From Geothrix fermentans DSM 14018 (GTDB lineage Bacteria; Acidobacteriota; Holophagae; Holophagales; Holophagaceae), in contig NZ_AUAU01000010.1 in assembly GCF_000428885.1 (NCBI RefSeq), positions 1 to 64,000 of the forward strand: 64,000 bases of DNA, in the 5' to 3' direction. Numbering within the stretch: position 1 is the first letter of the stretch; the number at the start of each line of letters is the position of its first letter. The notes under the pieces were generated by a model. The model did not search any database. It was not told the origin of the DNA and saw nothing but the letters and a program-made list of their open reading frames with translations. Positions 37,860-45,899 of this stretch are shown piece after piece. The translations under genes and the position numbers were made by a program.

Positions 37860-39026
37860 TCAGAGCGTCAGGTTCACCGTGGCCGTGGCGCCGCCCGCCA
37901 CCGTGCCGGTCTGCACCGTCGAGGTGGTCGTGGTGGTGCTGCCGTCCCCGTTCAGGGTGCTGCGGACGGCCTGCAGGCTGTAGGAGCCGGCGGGAACGGT
38001 GGTGAAGCTGTAGGTTTCCGTGGAGGTGCCCACCGTGGCCATGGTGGTGCGTACCAGGAAGAGGTGGCTCCCGGACGAGGTCGTCAGGGACTGGAACAGG
38101 TTCACCCGGTCGCTCTGGCTGCTGGTGGCCACGGGCGTGAGGCCGCCGGACACACCGCCGGTGGTGGCGTTGGCCGTGAAGGCCGCGCTGTAGGTGAACG
38201 TCGGCGTGGCCTCGCTGAGGGCGAAGCCGTCGCTGGCCTTGGCGTCATAGGCCTTCGGGGTGTCCGTGCCGGTCAGGGGCTGGCTCACCACGAAGTAGGT
38301 GGCGCCCGTGGGCAGGAGGTCCAGGGTGTAGGCGCCGTTGGCGTCCGTCACCGTGCTGCGGGCGATCCGGGCATTCCCCGAGCCGTCCAGGACCTCGGCG
38401 TACACGAGAGCCCCGGGCAGGCCCGCCGAGGTGGCGGAGTCCGTCAGCGTCCCCTGGATGGAGCCCGTGGCGAGCTTGTCGAAGGCCCAGATGGTGGGCC
38501 GCAGGAGGTACTGGCCGGACATGCCGGCCTGCACGACCTGGACCGAGTGGGCCGCGTCGAAGTCGATCCACACATCCTTCGTGGTGCCGGGTGCCACGTC
38601 GAAGTTGACGATGAGCTTGATGCCGCTCTGCATGCCCGAGGGCACCTTCAGGGGCTGCACGGAGCCGTCCGCCAGCTTCACGGTATTGTCGGAGCCGAGG
38701 ACCAGCCGCATCTGGTCATAGTGGCCCGCGGGCAGGGTGGCGCCGGAGGCCAGGGTCTCGCTCACGCCGCCCACCAGGGTCAGCAGGTTGAGGGTCTTGT
38801 TGGGCGTGCCCAGGGTGATCCAGGTGCCGTTGCTGTTGATCTGCACGGACTGGATGTTGACGTTGATCTCCTGGTAGTCGGAGATGGGCCCGTCCACCAG
38901 GTGCACGTTCATGCTTCCGCTCGGGACCGTGCCCGAGCCGCCGCCGGAGCTCGATCCGCTGCAGGCCATCAGGATGGCCAGGCCGAGACCGGCCAGCGTC
39001 AGGAAGGTTGCGCGCCACTTCAGCAT
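37860..39026 (-). CDS. DUF4382 lipoprotein, copy 2
   Basis: The protein has 388 residues and is paralogous to copy 1 over its whole length. The signal peptide ends at lipobox ILMAC, followed by a Ser/Gly spacer, a DUF4382 domain (MNVHLVDGPISDYQEINVNI, DVWIDFDAAHSVQVV), a beta-sandwich (IQGTLTDSATSAGLPGALVY) and a Thr-rich tail. The start ATG 39026 has GGAGG 5 nt upstream; a longer start adds residues ahead of the signal peptide and is rejected. It lies directly upstream of the Ehr operon on the same strand. The DNA blocks shared with copy 1 are long, so recombination between the two is conceivable. Confidence 0.85.
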   Translation of the reverse strand: MLKWRATFLTLAGLGLAILMACSGSSSGGGSGTVPSGSMNVHLVDGPISDYQEINVNIQSVQINSNGTWITLGTPNKTLNLLTLVGGVSETLASGATLPAGHYDQMRLVLGSDNTVKLADGSVQPLKVPSGMQSGIKLIVNFDVAPGTTKDVWIDFDAAHSVQVVQAGMSGQYLLRPTIWAFDKLATGSIQGTLTDSATSAGLPGALVYAEVLDGSGNARIARSTVTDANGAYTLDLLPTGATYFVVSQPLTGTDTPKAYDAKASDGFALSEATPTFTYSAAFTANATTGGVSGGLTPVATSSQSDRVNLFQSLTTSSGSHLFLVRTTMATVGTSTETYSFTTVPAGSYSLQAVRSTLNGDGSTTTTTSTVQTGTVAGGATATVNLTL

Positions 39027-39161
39027 GTTCACCTCCGATCCCATGCCCGGGATAAAGGACATCAGGACAGCCATCATGGTCCCGGCGCATTCCTCCCGCA
39101 ATTCAAAATTTTAAATTTAAGGCTAATCAAATAAAGATATAGATCTTTTGGCCTACCCTCC

Positions 39162-41648
39162 CTAGAACACCCTGAGCAGGGCCACGTACCCATTCACCGT
39201 CCGCACGCCGGCGATGTCGCTCTGCACACCCACGCCCAGGTCCACGCGCACGGCCGTGAACACCCAGAAGCCCGGCAGGTCCCCGGTGATGCCGACGCCG
39301 CCCATGCCGTAGGTCTTCTGGTCGTCCAGGCCCCGGGCCCGGGCGTACTCCAGGCTGAGGGAGAGGCGCAGATTCGGCCCCGTGGGGATGGCGAGGGCCG
39401 TCTTGCCGTACACGAGCCGGTCCGCTGTGATGGCATTGGCGCGGATGCCGGCGATGCGCACCGTGCCCGTGATGCCGCCCACGTCCAGGGCCTTGAAGCG
39501 GTCGAAGGCGCGTCCCGAGGCCCAGCCGGCCTCGCCGTGGAACCAGAAGCCGGGCACCACCTCCCGGTCCAGGCCCAGGCTGCCGCCCCAGCGGCGGAAG
39601 TCGCCGCCCTCGGGCACCTCCTGCGGGGCGGTGGCCAGGCCGTAGGTGCCATCAGGACGTTTGCCCCAGCCGTGGTAGGCCCGCACCTGGAAGCCGCGGA
39701 AGAGCCAGGAACCCTGGAGCGTGCCCAGGCGCGTCAGGCCCGAGGGCGGCAGCTGGTAGCCCGGCGTCCGGTACTTGCTGTCCCCCTCGCTGAAGTCGTC
39801 GTACTCGAAGTCGCCGCGGCCCTCCAGGCGGAAGCCCAGGCCCAGGTCGCGGCCCAGCTCCACGCCCAGCTTCCCGAAGCGGCGGCCCACGCCGTCCTGG
39901 TCCGACAGGCGCCCGTTCACCACCGGGCGCTCCGTGCCCTTGAGCAACAGGGCGGTGGCGTCGGCACTCACATCGAAGCTGCCCAGCCCCCGGGGGATGG
40001 CCAGGCTGGCGGTGTTGAAGAGGATGGCCGTGAGGGCGTTGAGCTGCACGCCCTTCCCGAAGGCGTTGTAGTCGAAGTAGAGGAGGCCCCCCAGGGGCGT
40101 CACGGGCGGCGTGAGGCCCGGATCCGCCAGCACCACGCCCGCCAGCGCGCGGCCGCTGCTCTTGGGCTTCTCCTCGATCTTCCGCGTGCCGTCGGCCTGC
40201 TTCGTGAAGTAGCGGGCGCCCTCCGGCGTGACCTTGAGCATGGTGGAGGCGGAGGCCCGCGCCGCCTGGCGGGCGGCCTCGAAGCCCTCGGCGTTCACCT
40301 GGAAGTCGCGATAAGTGAAGCGGCGCTGGACCTGCACCATGCCGCCGGCGCTCACCCAGCGCTCAAAGGTCTGCACGGCCACCGGGCGCCAGAGGCCGGG
40401 CGCCGCCTCGCCGTAGGTGAGGATCTCCCGCTCGCTCTTCACAGTGCCCGGCAGGTCTGTCCGCTCCCGGCGCTCCACCAGGATGCGGCCCGTGGCCTCG
40501 TCCACCTCCAGGTCGCCGGAGTAGAGCAGGGGATCGGCATCCACGGGCTCGAAGCGCAGCAGCCGCCGGCCGGGGCCCGCGGGGCCGCCGTCCCGGTACC
40601 GGTAGCGCTCGGTCATGCCCAGGGCCACGGGCAGGGACATGGACTGGCGGCTCTCGATGAGGGGCAGCTGCACCTCGCCATCGAGCTTGGCGGTGACGCC
40701 GTTGAAGCGGACGGCCTTCTGGAGCAGTTCGGGCCATTCGCCGGCCTGCTCGAAGTAGCCGAAGCTGAAGCCCAGGTCGCCGCCCCGGCCCGAGGCCCCC
40801 TGGAGGTGCAGATCCAGTTCCGCCTTGGCCTGGACGGTGCGCACTGCCGCGCGGGCCCGGAGCTGGCCGGCCCGCACCTTGGCCAGCAGGGCACCCACGT
40901 CGTAGGCCTCGGCGGCGCTCACGGCCACCTCCGTGCGCTCCTTGGGCAGGGGCACCGGCGACCAGGCGCCCTCGGCGAAGGTCCAGCGGCGCAGGGCCCC
41001 GGCCCGGTTCCGCAGGGTGAGATCCCCCAGGCCGCCCTCCACCTCCGTGAACCCCGCCGGAAGCGCCTCCGCCAGCCGGGCCCCGGGGCCCCCCGCGGGC
41101 ACCACCACCCGCCCGCCGTCACCCATCAGGACCGACACCAGCGCCCCGGGGTCCGCGGGCAGCCACAGGGTCCAGGGGCGGCCCGGGAAGCTGTCCTGGG
41201 CCCGGGTGAGCTGGGTCCGCCACTGTGCCGGATCCAGGTTCAGGTCCCCGGGCACCAGGGCCCCGCCGTCCACGGCCCCCCAGGCGGTCTCATCCAGGAG
41301 AGGCGCGGCCAGGGGATCGAAGGCCACGTAGAGTTTCTGGGCCGGCGACTGGGCCTTCAGGGCCTGGGCCGCCGCCAGCAGGAGGGGCAGCCGGCCCTCG
41401 CCGGCGGGCAGCCGCAGCCGCACGGCGGGCGCGTCCCTGAGCCCCGCCACCAGGGGCGCCCAGCGCTGGCGGGCGGCCTCCACCTGGCCCGCGTCCCGGT
41501 TGTCCTTGGGCACCAGCAGGGCTCCGTCCACGGCGCGCAGGTCCAGGACCGCCGGCTCCGGCACGCCGGTCCGCAGCGGCGCGGACGGGATCTGGGCGGC
41601 CAGGGTGAGGGTGAGGACGGGCAGCGCGAAGAGTGGGCGAAGCGGCAC
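39162..41648 (-). CDS. Large secreted protein with a C-terminal outer-membrane barrel
   Basis: The protein has 828 residues. It starts at GTG 41648 (GGAGG about 5 nt upstream) with a signal peptide (LRPLFALPVLTLTLAAQ). The N-terminal 270 residues look like an alpha/beta domain. The middle (about 300-520) is strand-rich (ERYRYRD, RILVERRERTDLPG, RRFTYRDFQVNAEGFE). The last 270 residues repeat strand patterns (GVELGRDLGLGFRLEGRGDF, LSLSLEYARARGL) and end in a Phe (LLRVF), as BAM-inserted barrels do. The family is not recognised and I see no catalytic motif. No partner gene is linked closely. Confidence 0.7.
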   Translation of the reverse strand: MPLRPLFALPVLTLTLAAQIPSAPLRTGVPEPAVLDLRAVDGALLVPKDNRDAGQVEAARQRWAPLVAGLRDAPAVRLRLPAGEGRLPLLLAAAQALKAQSPAQKLYVAFDPLAAPLLDETAWGAVDGGALVPGDLNLDPAQWRTQLTRAQDSFPGRPWTLWLPADPGALVSVLMGDGGRVVVPAGGPGARLAEALPAGFTEVEGGLGDLTLRNRAGALRRWTFAEGAWSPVPLPKERTEVAVSAAEAYDVGALLAKVRAGQLRARAAVRTVQAKAELDLHLQGASGRGGDLGFSFGYFEQAGEWPELLQKAVRFNGVTAKLDGEVQLPLIESRQSMSLPVALGMTERYRYRDGGPAGPGRRLLRFEPVDADPLLYSGDLEVDEATGRILVERRERTDLPGTVKSEREILTYGEAAPGLWRPVAVQTFERWVSAGGMVQVQRRFTYRDFQVNAEGFEAARQAARASASTMLKVTPEGARYFTKQADGTRKIEEKPKSSGRALAGVVLADPGLTPPVTPLGGLLYFDYNAFGKGVQLNALTAILFNTASLAIPRGLGSFDVSADATALLLKGTERPVVNGRLSDQDGVGRRFGKLGVELGRDLGLGFRLEGRGDFEYDDFSEGDSKYRTPGYQLPPSGLTRLGTLQGSWLFRGFQVRAYHGWGKRPDGTYGLATAPQEVPEGGDFRRWGGSLGLDREVVPGFWFHGEAGWASGRAFDRFKALDVGGITGTVRIAGIRANAITADRLVYGKTALAIPTGPNLRLSLSLEYARARGLDDQKTYGMGGVGITGDLPGFWVFTAVRVDLGVGVQSDIAGVRTVNGYVALLRVF

Positions 41649-41984
41649 GGGGCCTCCGGGGCACCCCCTGAGGCTATCCGGTCGAGAGGGGCGCCTCCAG
41701 ACTCGCGGCCTTTTATACCAAGTGGCTTTCAGATGGATAGACTCACCACGGAGGCACTGAGGCCACGGAAAGAGCACGGAGGCCTCCGTGAAGCTCCGTC
41801 ATGGGCAGGCCGAAGGCCGCTTCCGGCAAGGCCGGAAGCCACGGGAGGCGCCGGATCCGGATCCTTCTTGGGGCATCCGGGCCCGGCGCCTCCCGTGTGC
41901 CCATGCTCCGTACCTCCGTGGTGGATCCTTCATCCTTGAAAGTGAATCCGTGTTACCAGCTATCCTCAAAGCTCCCAGGTGCCC
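41649..41984. other. Divergent intergenic region with an inverted-repeat element
   Basis: These 336 bases separate the large outer-membrane protein gene from the PilC/GspF gene. The middle is occupied by the repeat at 41743-41927. The flanks should hold both promoters, but none is clear. I see no gene. Confidence 0.6.
41743..41927. repeat. Inverted-repeat element (CACCACGGAGG family)
   Basis: TCACCACGGAGGCACTGAGG faces CCGTACCTCCGTGGTGGA. The interior has a second inverted repeat (CACGGGAGGCGCCGG/CCGGCGCCTCCCGTG) and the stem CTTCCGGC-AAG-GCCGGAAG. Confidence 0.7.
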
Positions 41985-43172
41985 ATGCGATTCACGGTCC
42001 GGCTCACCCATCCCAACGGCGACGTCCTCGTGCGGGACTTCGAGGCGGAGAGTGCCGAGGCCCTGCGCGCCCGGGTGCTGGCCGAGGGCGGCTTCCCTCT
42101 GGAGATCACCCGGACCGACACGGCCTTCCGCAGCCGCAACCAGCTGAAGGCCGAGTCCCTGGTGCTCTTCAACCAGGAGCTGCTGGCCCTGCTCAAGGCC
42201 GGCATCCCCCTCCTGCAGTCGCTGGAGCTGCTGGTGGGCCACGGCAAGGATCCGCAGCTGCGCCGGGCTCTGGCCCACGTGGTGGAGCTGGTGCGGGAGG
42301 GCATGTCCTTCTCGGACGCCCTGGAGCAGGCCGGCAGCTTCCCGGCGGTCTACCGCAGCAACGTGGTGGCCGGCGAGCGCAGCGGCACCCTGCCGGAGGT
42401 GCTGGCCCGCTGGCTCTCCTTCCAGAAGTTCGCCCAGAGCAGCCGCCGCCGCATCCTCGAGGCCCTCTTCTACCCCACCTTCCTGGTGCTGGTGCTGATC
42501 CTGGCCCTGGGCGTGATCTTCAACGTGGTGCTGCCGCGCTTCGCCGAGTTCTATGCCGGCGGCGACATCGAGATGCCCTTCTTCACCAGGCTCCTGCTGG
42601 GCATGGGCAAGGTGGTCAGCTCCACCCTCTGGCTCCAGGGCCTCGCCCTCGTGGGCCTGGCGGTGCTCGTGCGCTGGATGGCGGCCTCCGAGGCCGGGCG
42701 CAAGCTGGCGGAGCGCCTCCTCCTGATGCTGCCCAAGGTCGGCACCCTCTACCGCATGTACCACTCCAGCGTGTTCTCCCGCACGCTCGGCGTGCTGCTC
42801 TCCGGCGGCCTGCCCGTGGTGCAGGCCCTGGAGGTGGTGCAGCGCACCAGCCCCAGCGAGCGCATGAAGGGGGGCCTGGCCACAGTCACCGAGAAGGTGC
42901 GGGCCGGCAGCAGCCTGCATCTGGCCCTGGAGCAGTCGAAGATCCTCGATCCCCTGGCCGTCGAGATGGTGCGCGTGGGCGAGCAGAGCAGCGCCCTGCC
43001 CGAGATGCTGGACCACGTGGCCGACTTCTTCGACCAGGAAGTGGAGAAGGCCACCACCGCCGTCACCAGCCTCATCGGCCCCGTCCTCATCCTCTTCATG
43101 GGCGTCGTCGTCCTCGCCCTCCTGCTGGCCATCTACGTGCCCCTCTTCAACGCCAGCAGCGTCGTGAGGTAA
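41985..43172 (+). CDS. Type II secretion/type IV pilus inner-membrane protein GspF/PilC
   Basis: The protein has 395 residues with two T2SS-F domains (about 65-190 and 265-390), each with LLALLKAGIPLLQSLE- or LGVLLSGGLPVVQALE-type starts, and three membrane helices (about 165-185, 215-235 and 360-385). Proteins of this family form the membrane platform that an ATPase turns during pilus or pseudopilus assembly. ATG 41985 has an AGGT ribosome site. No other pilus or secretion gene lies nearby, so the system it serves is elsewhere. Confidence 0.88.
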   Translation: MRFTVRLTHPNGDVLVRDFEAESAEALRARVLAEGGFPLEITRTDTAFRSRNQLKAESLVLFNQELLALLKAGIPLLQSLELLVGHGKDPQLRRALAHVVELVREGMSFSDALEQAGSFPAVYRSNVVAGERSGTLPEVLARWLSFQKFAQSSRRRILEALFYPTFLVLVLILALGVIFNVVLPRFAEFYAGGDIEMPFFTRLLLGMGKVVSSTLWLQGLALVGLAVLVRWMAASEAGRKLAERLLLMLPKVGTLYRMYHSSVFSRTLGVLLSGGLPVVQALEVVQRTSPSERMKGGLATVTEKVRAGSSLHLALEQSKILDPLAVEMVRVGEQSSALPEMLDHVADFFDQEVEKATTAVTSLIGPVLILFMGVVVLALLLAIYVPLFNASSVVR

Positions 43173-43181
43173 AGCAAAAGA

Positions 43182-43266
43182 CCTCCACGAAGGACACGAA
43201 GGGAAGCAAAGAACACAAAGGGCCCACTTAGTGCCCTTTCGTGATTCTTCGTGTTCTTCGTGGAGC
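43182..43266. repeat. Inverted repeat between two convergent genes (GAAGGACACGAAGG family)
   Basis: CCTCCACGAAGGACACGAAGG faces TTCTTCGTGTTCTTCGTGGA, with inner arms AAAGGGC/GCCCTTT. It lies between convergent genes and may also end transcription. Confidence 0.75.
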
Positions 43267-43280
43267 TCTTTTCGCCGGAG

Positions 43281-44423
43281 CTACCGGTACTTCTGCTTCA
43301 GCCACCGCTGCGGATCCTGCGGCTGGGCCTGGTGGCGGATCTCGAAGCCGAGCCTCGGGCCGTCCGCGGTGTCGCCCACGGCGCCCACGGCTTCGCCGGC
43401 CTTGAGCACCTGGCCCTTGGCCACCTGCAGGCCCAGCAGGTGGGTGTAGAGGGTGAACCAGCCGCCGCCGTGCTCGAGGATCACCATGGGCCCGTAGCTC
43501 TGATAGTAGTCGGCGAAGACCACCTTGCCATCGGCCACGGCGGCCACGGGCGCGCCGCTGTCTGCGGCGATGAGCAGGCCGCTCTGCACGGTCTTGGTGT
43601 GGAAGCGCGGGTGCAGGTGCTCGCCGAAACCCAGGGCCAGGGCGCCTTCCACGGGCCGGGGCAGGCTGCCCTGGAGGGAGGTGAAGGCCACGGCGGCCTC
43701 GAAGGCCTCGCCCTTGGGCTTGTTGAGCAGGCCCGCCAGCAGGCGCTCGAGCTGGATGGCCTCCTCGGCCAGCTCCGCCTGCACCTGCTTCTGGGCGGCC
43801 TCATCCTTCTGGAGGCCGTCGAGGAAGCTGTTGAGCTTCTCTTCCTGGAGGCGCAGCGCGGCCTGGAGCTGGGCCGCCTCCCGCTCTTCGTTGGCCAGGC
43901 GCGCCAGCACCTCCTTGAGGGCCTTCTCCTTGGCGGCCAGATCGCCCTGGAGCCGGTGGATCAGGTCCAGGCGCTTGCGCTCCTGGAGGCGGGCCCAGGC
44001 CAGCATGCGGCCCCGCACCAGCCAGGCGTCGAGGTCCTTGAAGGTGGCGTAGAGCCCGAAGTCCCCCCAGGGCCCCAGGGCCTGCATCCACCGCACCTGC
44101 TTGCGGAGGTCCCCCTGGAGCTTCAGCACCTCACCCTGGATGCGGGCCTGCTCCCGGCCGATGATCTGGACCTCGCTCTGGGCCTGGTCCCGCCGCAGCC
44201 GGGCCCCGTCCACCTGGGCCCTGGCCCGGTCCCGCTGGAGGGAGATACCCTGGATCTCCACCAGCACGCCCTTGCGGCGCTTCTTCAGGGCCGCCAGCTG
44301 CTGGTCCACCTGCCCCAGGCGCCCCTGGATGGCCGCCAGCTTCTGGCGCAGCGCCGCGGGATCCTGCGCCCCCTGGGCCAGCAGGATCGCCGGGAGCAGG
44401 AGCAGTCCGAGGCCGGGACGCAT
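43281..44423 (-). CDS. EnvC-like amidase activator with degenerate LytM domain
   Basis: The protein has 380 residues. A signal peptide (MRPGLGLLLLPAILLAQG) is followed by long coiled coils (about 25-130 and 150-235) and a C-terminal LytM/M23 fold (about 265-380). The zinc ligands are lost: HxxxD is QSGLLIA and HxH is RLG, although YTHLLG is kept. E. coli EnvC is degenerate in the same way and activates the amidases AmiA and AmiB at the septum under control of FtsEX. No ftsEX is next to it. It starts 4 nt after the stop of the membrane-protein gene at 44428, so the two are coupled. Confidence 0.87.
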   Translation of the reverse strand: MRPGLGLLLLPAILLAQGAQDPAALRQKLAAIQGRLGQVDQQLAALKKRRKGVLVEIQGISLQRDRARAQVDGARLRRDQAQSEVQIIGREQARIQGEVLKLQGDLRKQVRWMQALGPWGDFGLYATFKDLDAWLVRGRMLAWARLQERKRLDLIHRLQGDLAAKEKALKEVLARLANEEREAAQLQAALRLQEEKLNSFLDGLQKDEAAQKQVQAELAEEAIQLERLLAGLLNKPKGEAFEAAVAFTSLQGSLPRPVEGALALGFGEHLHPRFHTKTVQSGLLIAADSGAPVAAVADGKVVFADYYQSYGPMVILEHGGGWFTLYTHLLGLQVAKGQVLKAGEAVGAVGDTADGPRLGFEIRHQAQPQDPQRWLKQKYR

Positions 44424-44427
44424 CCGG

Positions 44428-45168
44428 TTACTTCCGCCCCCCCGCCGGCAGCAGCATGGCCAGGGCCCCCAGCACCAGCGGCCCGCCGATGGAGAGGGGC
44501 AGCGCCAGCGGCGAGAAGGGGTCCGAGGGCAGCTGGGCCATGGGCAGCAGGCGGACGAAGACCTCCAGCACCTTCACCTGGCCCGCGCTCCAGCCCAGGT
44601 CCTGGCCAAAATCCAGGAAGAAGCTCAGGCGCGGCCCCAGCTCGCGGAGCAGCAGGGTGAGCAGCAGGGCCAGGCCCGCGCTGGACTTCAGCAGGCGCGA
44701 CAGCAGCACGGCCCACAGCAGCATCTGGAGGCCCAGCAGCAGGCCGTGCAGGTCCGCCCGCAGCAGCTCCGGCGGCCAGGCTTCCCCGATGAGCCGCTGG
44801 CTCAGCACCCACACGGGGATGAGGGCCACCTGGGAGAGGAAGAGGCCGTGCACAAAGCCCAGGCCCGTGCCCGCGAAGAAGCCCTTGAGCCGCTCGCCCC
44901 GGGCCGCCGCCGCCGTCCACTGGCTCACGGGCCCGAAGGCCCCCAGCAGGACCACCAGGGACACCAGCCAGTACATCACCCCCTGGAGGCTGCCCAGGGC
45001 GTAGGCCCGCAGGGAGTCCGCGCCCAGGGGCACCTGGGTGCCGAACACGATGATCTGGGAGCCGTCCGGCCCCTGCTGCCCCCGGATGCCCATGAGGACC
45101 AGCCCCGCGAAGAACAGGCAGACCAGCGTCCAGCCGATGCGCAGCTTCGAGCTTCCGAAACGGTCCAT
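44428..45168 (-). CDS. Polytopic membrane protein of unknown function
   Basis: The protein has 246 residues and about six hydrophobic segments (about 12-30, 58-80, 95-125, 145-165, 168-180 and 220-243). The layout loosely resembles ABC-2 permeases, but no ATPase gene is linked. It is the first gene of a pair with envC, so a part in cell envelope or division control is a reasonable guess. The family is not recognised. Confidence 0.65.
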   Translation of the reverse strand: MDRFGSSKLRIGWTLVCLFFAGLVLMGIRGQQGPDGSQIIVFGTQVPLGADSLRAYALGSLQGVMYWLVSLVVLLGAFGPVSQWTAAAARGERLKGFFAGTGLGFVHGLFLSQVALIPVWVLSQRLIGEAWPPELLRADLHGLLLGLQMLLWAVLLSRLLKSSAGLALLLTLLLRELGPRLSFFLDFGQDLGWSAGQVKVLEVFVRLLPMAQLPSDPFSPLALPLSIGGPLVLGALAMLLPAGGRK

Positions 45169-45230
45169 GCGAACTCCCGGGATGAACGATCATACCGGGG
45201 CCGGCGGGCCGGGCAGAGGGACCGGCCGCT

Positions 45231-45307
45231 TTCATCTCCGTGGATCTCCGTTCATCTCCGGCCGGTTTTTTTCTTCAGCCGGAGATGAACGGAGATAAAC
45301 AGAGATG
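45231..45307. repeat. Inverted repeat (CCGGAGATGAACGGAGAT family)
   Basis: TTCATCTCCGTGGATCTCCG and TTCATCTCCGGCCGG face CCGGAGATGAACGGAGATAA. A TTTTTTT run lies in the loop. It sits between two minus-strand genes, downstream of argR. Confidence 0.75.
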
Positions 45308-45330
45308 GCCTACGTGAAGGAGGCCAAGCT

Positions 45331-45735
45331 CTACCTCGCCGCCACCATCCGCGCCAGGTGGGCCTTCACGTCGGCCAGGCGCTCGGGCAGCACGGCCACG
45401 AAGACTGTGTCGTCGCCGGCCAGGGTGCCCACCTGCCCGGGGATGGGATCGGCGTCGAGGCTGAGGCCCAGGGCCTGGGCGAAGCCCGGCGCCGTGCGCA
45501 GCACCAGCAGGTTGGGCGGGGCCTCGGTGATGGTGATGTCCGGCAGGATCTGGGCGGCGGCCTCCACCCGGCGATAGCGGCCCTGGACCTTCTGCACCCC
45601 CAGGCGCTTGAGGCGGCGGGACAGGGTGGACTGGGTGAGGTCGTGGCCCTCGACGGACAGGCGCTCCAGCAGATCCGTCTGGTCCGCGATGGGGTGGGCC
45701 TCCAGAAGCTGGAGGATGAGCTGATCCAAATCCAT
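45331..45735 (-). CDS. argR: Arginine repressor ArgR
   Basis: The protein has 134 residues. It has an N-terminal winged helix (LSVEGHDLTQSTLSRRLKRLGV) and a C-terminal arginine-binding domain (about 68-134) with GTLAGDDTVFVAV, which corresponds to the conserved GTIAGDDT motif. It senses arginine and represses arginine synthesis. It diverges from argD, and the gap between them is full of operator-like sites. I chose ATG 45735 (MDLDQLILQLL); longer starts add no family sequence. Confidence 0.92.
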   Translation of the reverse strand: MDLDQLILQLLEAHPIADQTDLLERLSVEGHDLTQSTLSRRLKRLGVQKVQGRYRRVEAAAQILPDITITEAPPNLLVLRTAPGFAQALGLSLDADPIPGQVGTLAGDDTVFVAVLPERLADVKAHLARMVAAR

Positions 45736-45899
45736 GCATGAAGCCTGCATGAAAATGCATAGCATTTCAAGCCTCGGAGGCACGCATCGAACAAAAACAA
45801 CGAAATATCACTTGCATCGCGATTTTGAAGCTGTGCATATTATGCAATCGTTCGCATGGTTATGCAGATCCATGCACGCATTTGCACGAGGTTCTCCGC
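45736..45899. promoter_or_regulatory. argR-argD divergent regulatory region with ARG-box-like sites
   Basis: At least three sites match TGCAT-N3/4-ATGCA: 45746-45759 (TGCATGAAAATGCA), 45834-45846 (TGCATATTATGCA) and 45853-45866 (CGCATGGTTATGCA); a looser fourth is at 45871-45886. The arrangement equals the E. coli ARG box (TGAAT-N4-ATTCA) with changed half-sites. ArgR probably binds here and controls itself and the operon. The region is also AT-rich for this genome. Confidence 0.65.

Noticed and set aside
43281-44423. Active LytM endopeptidase
   Set aside because: The zinc ligands HxxxD and HxH are replaced by QSGLLIA and RLG, so catalysis is unlikely.
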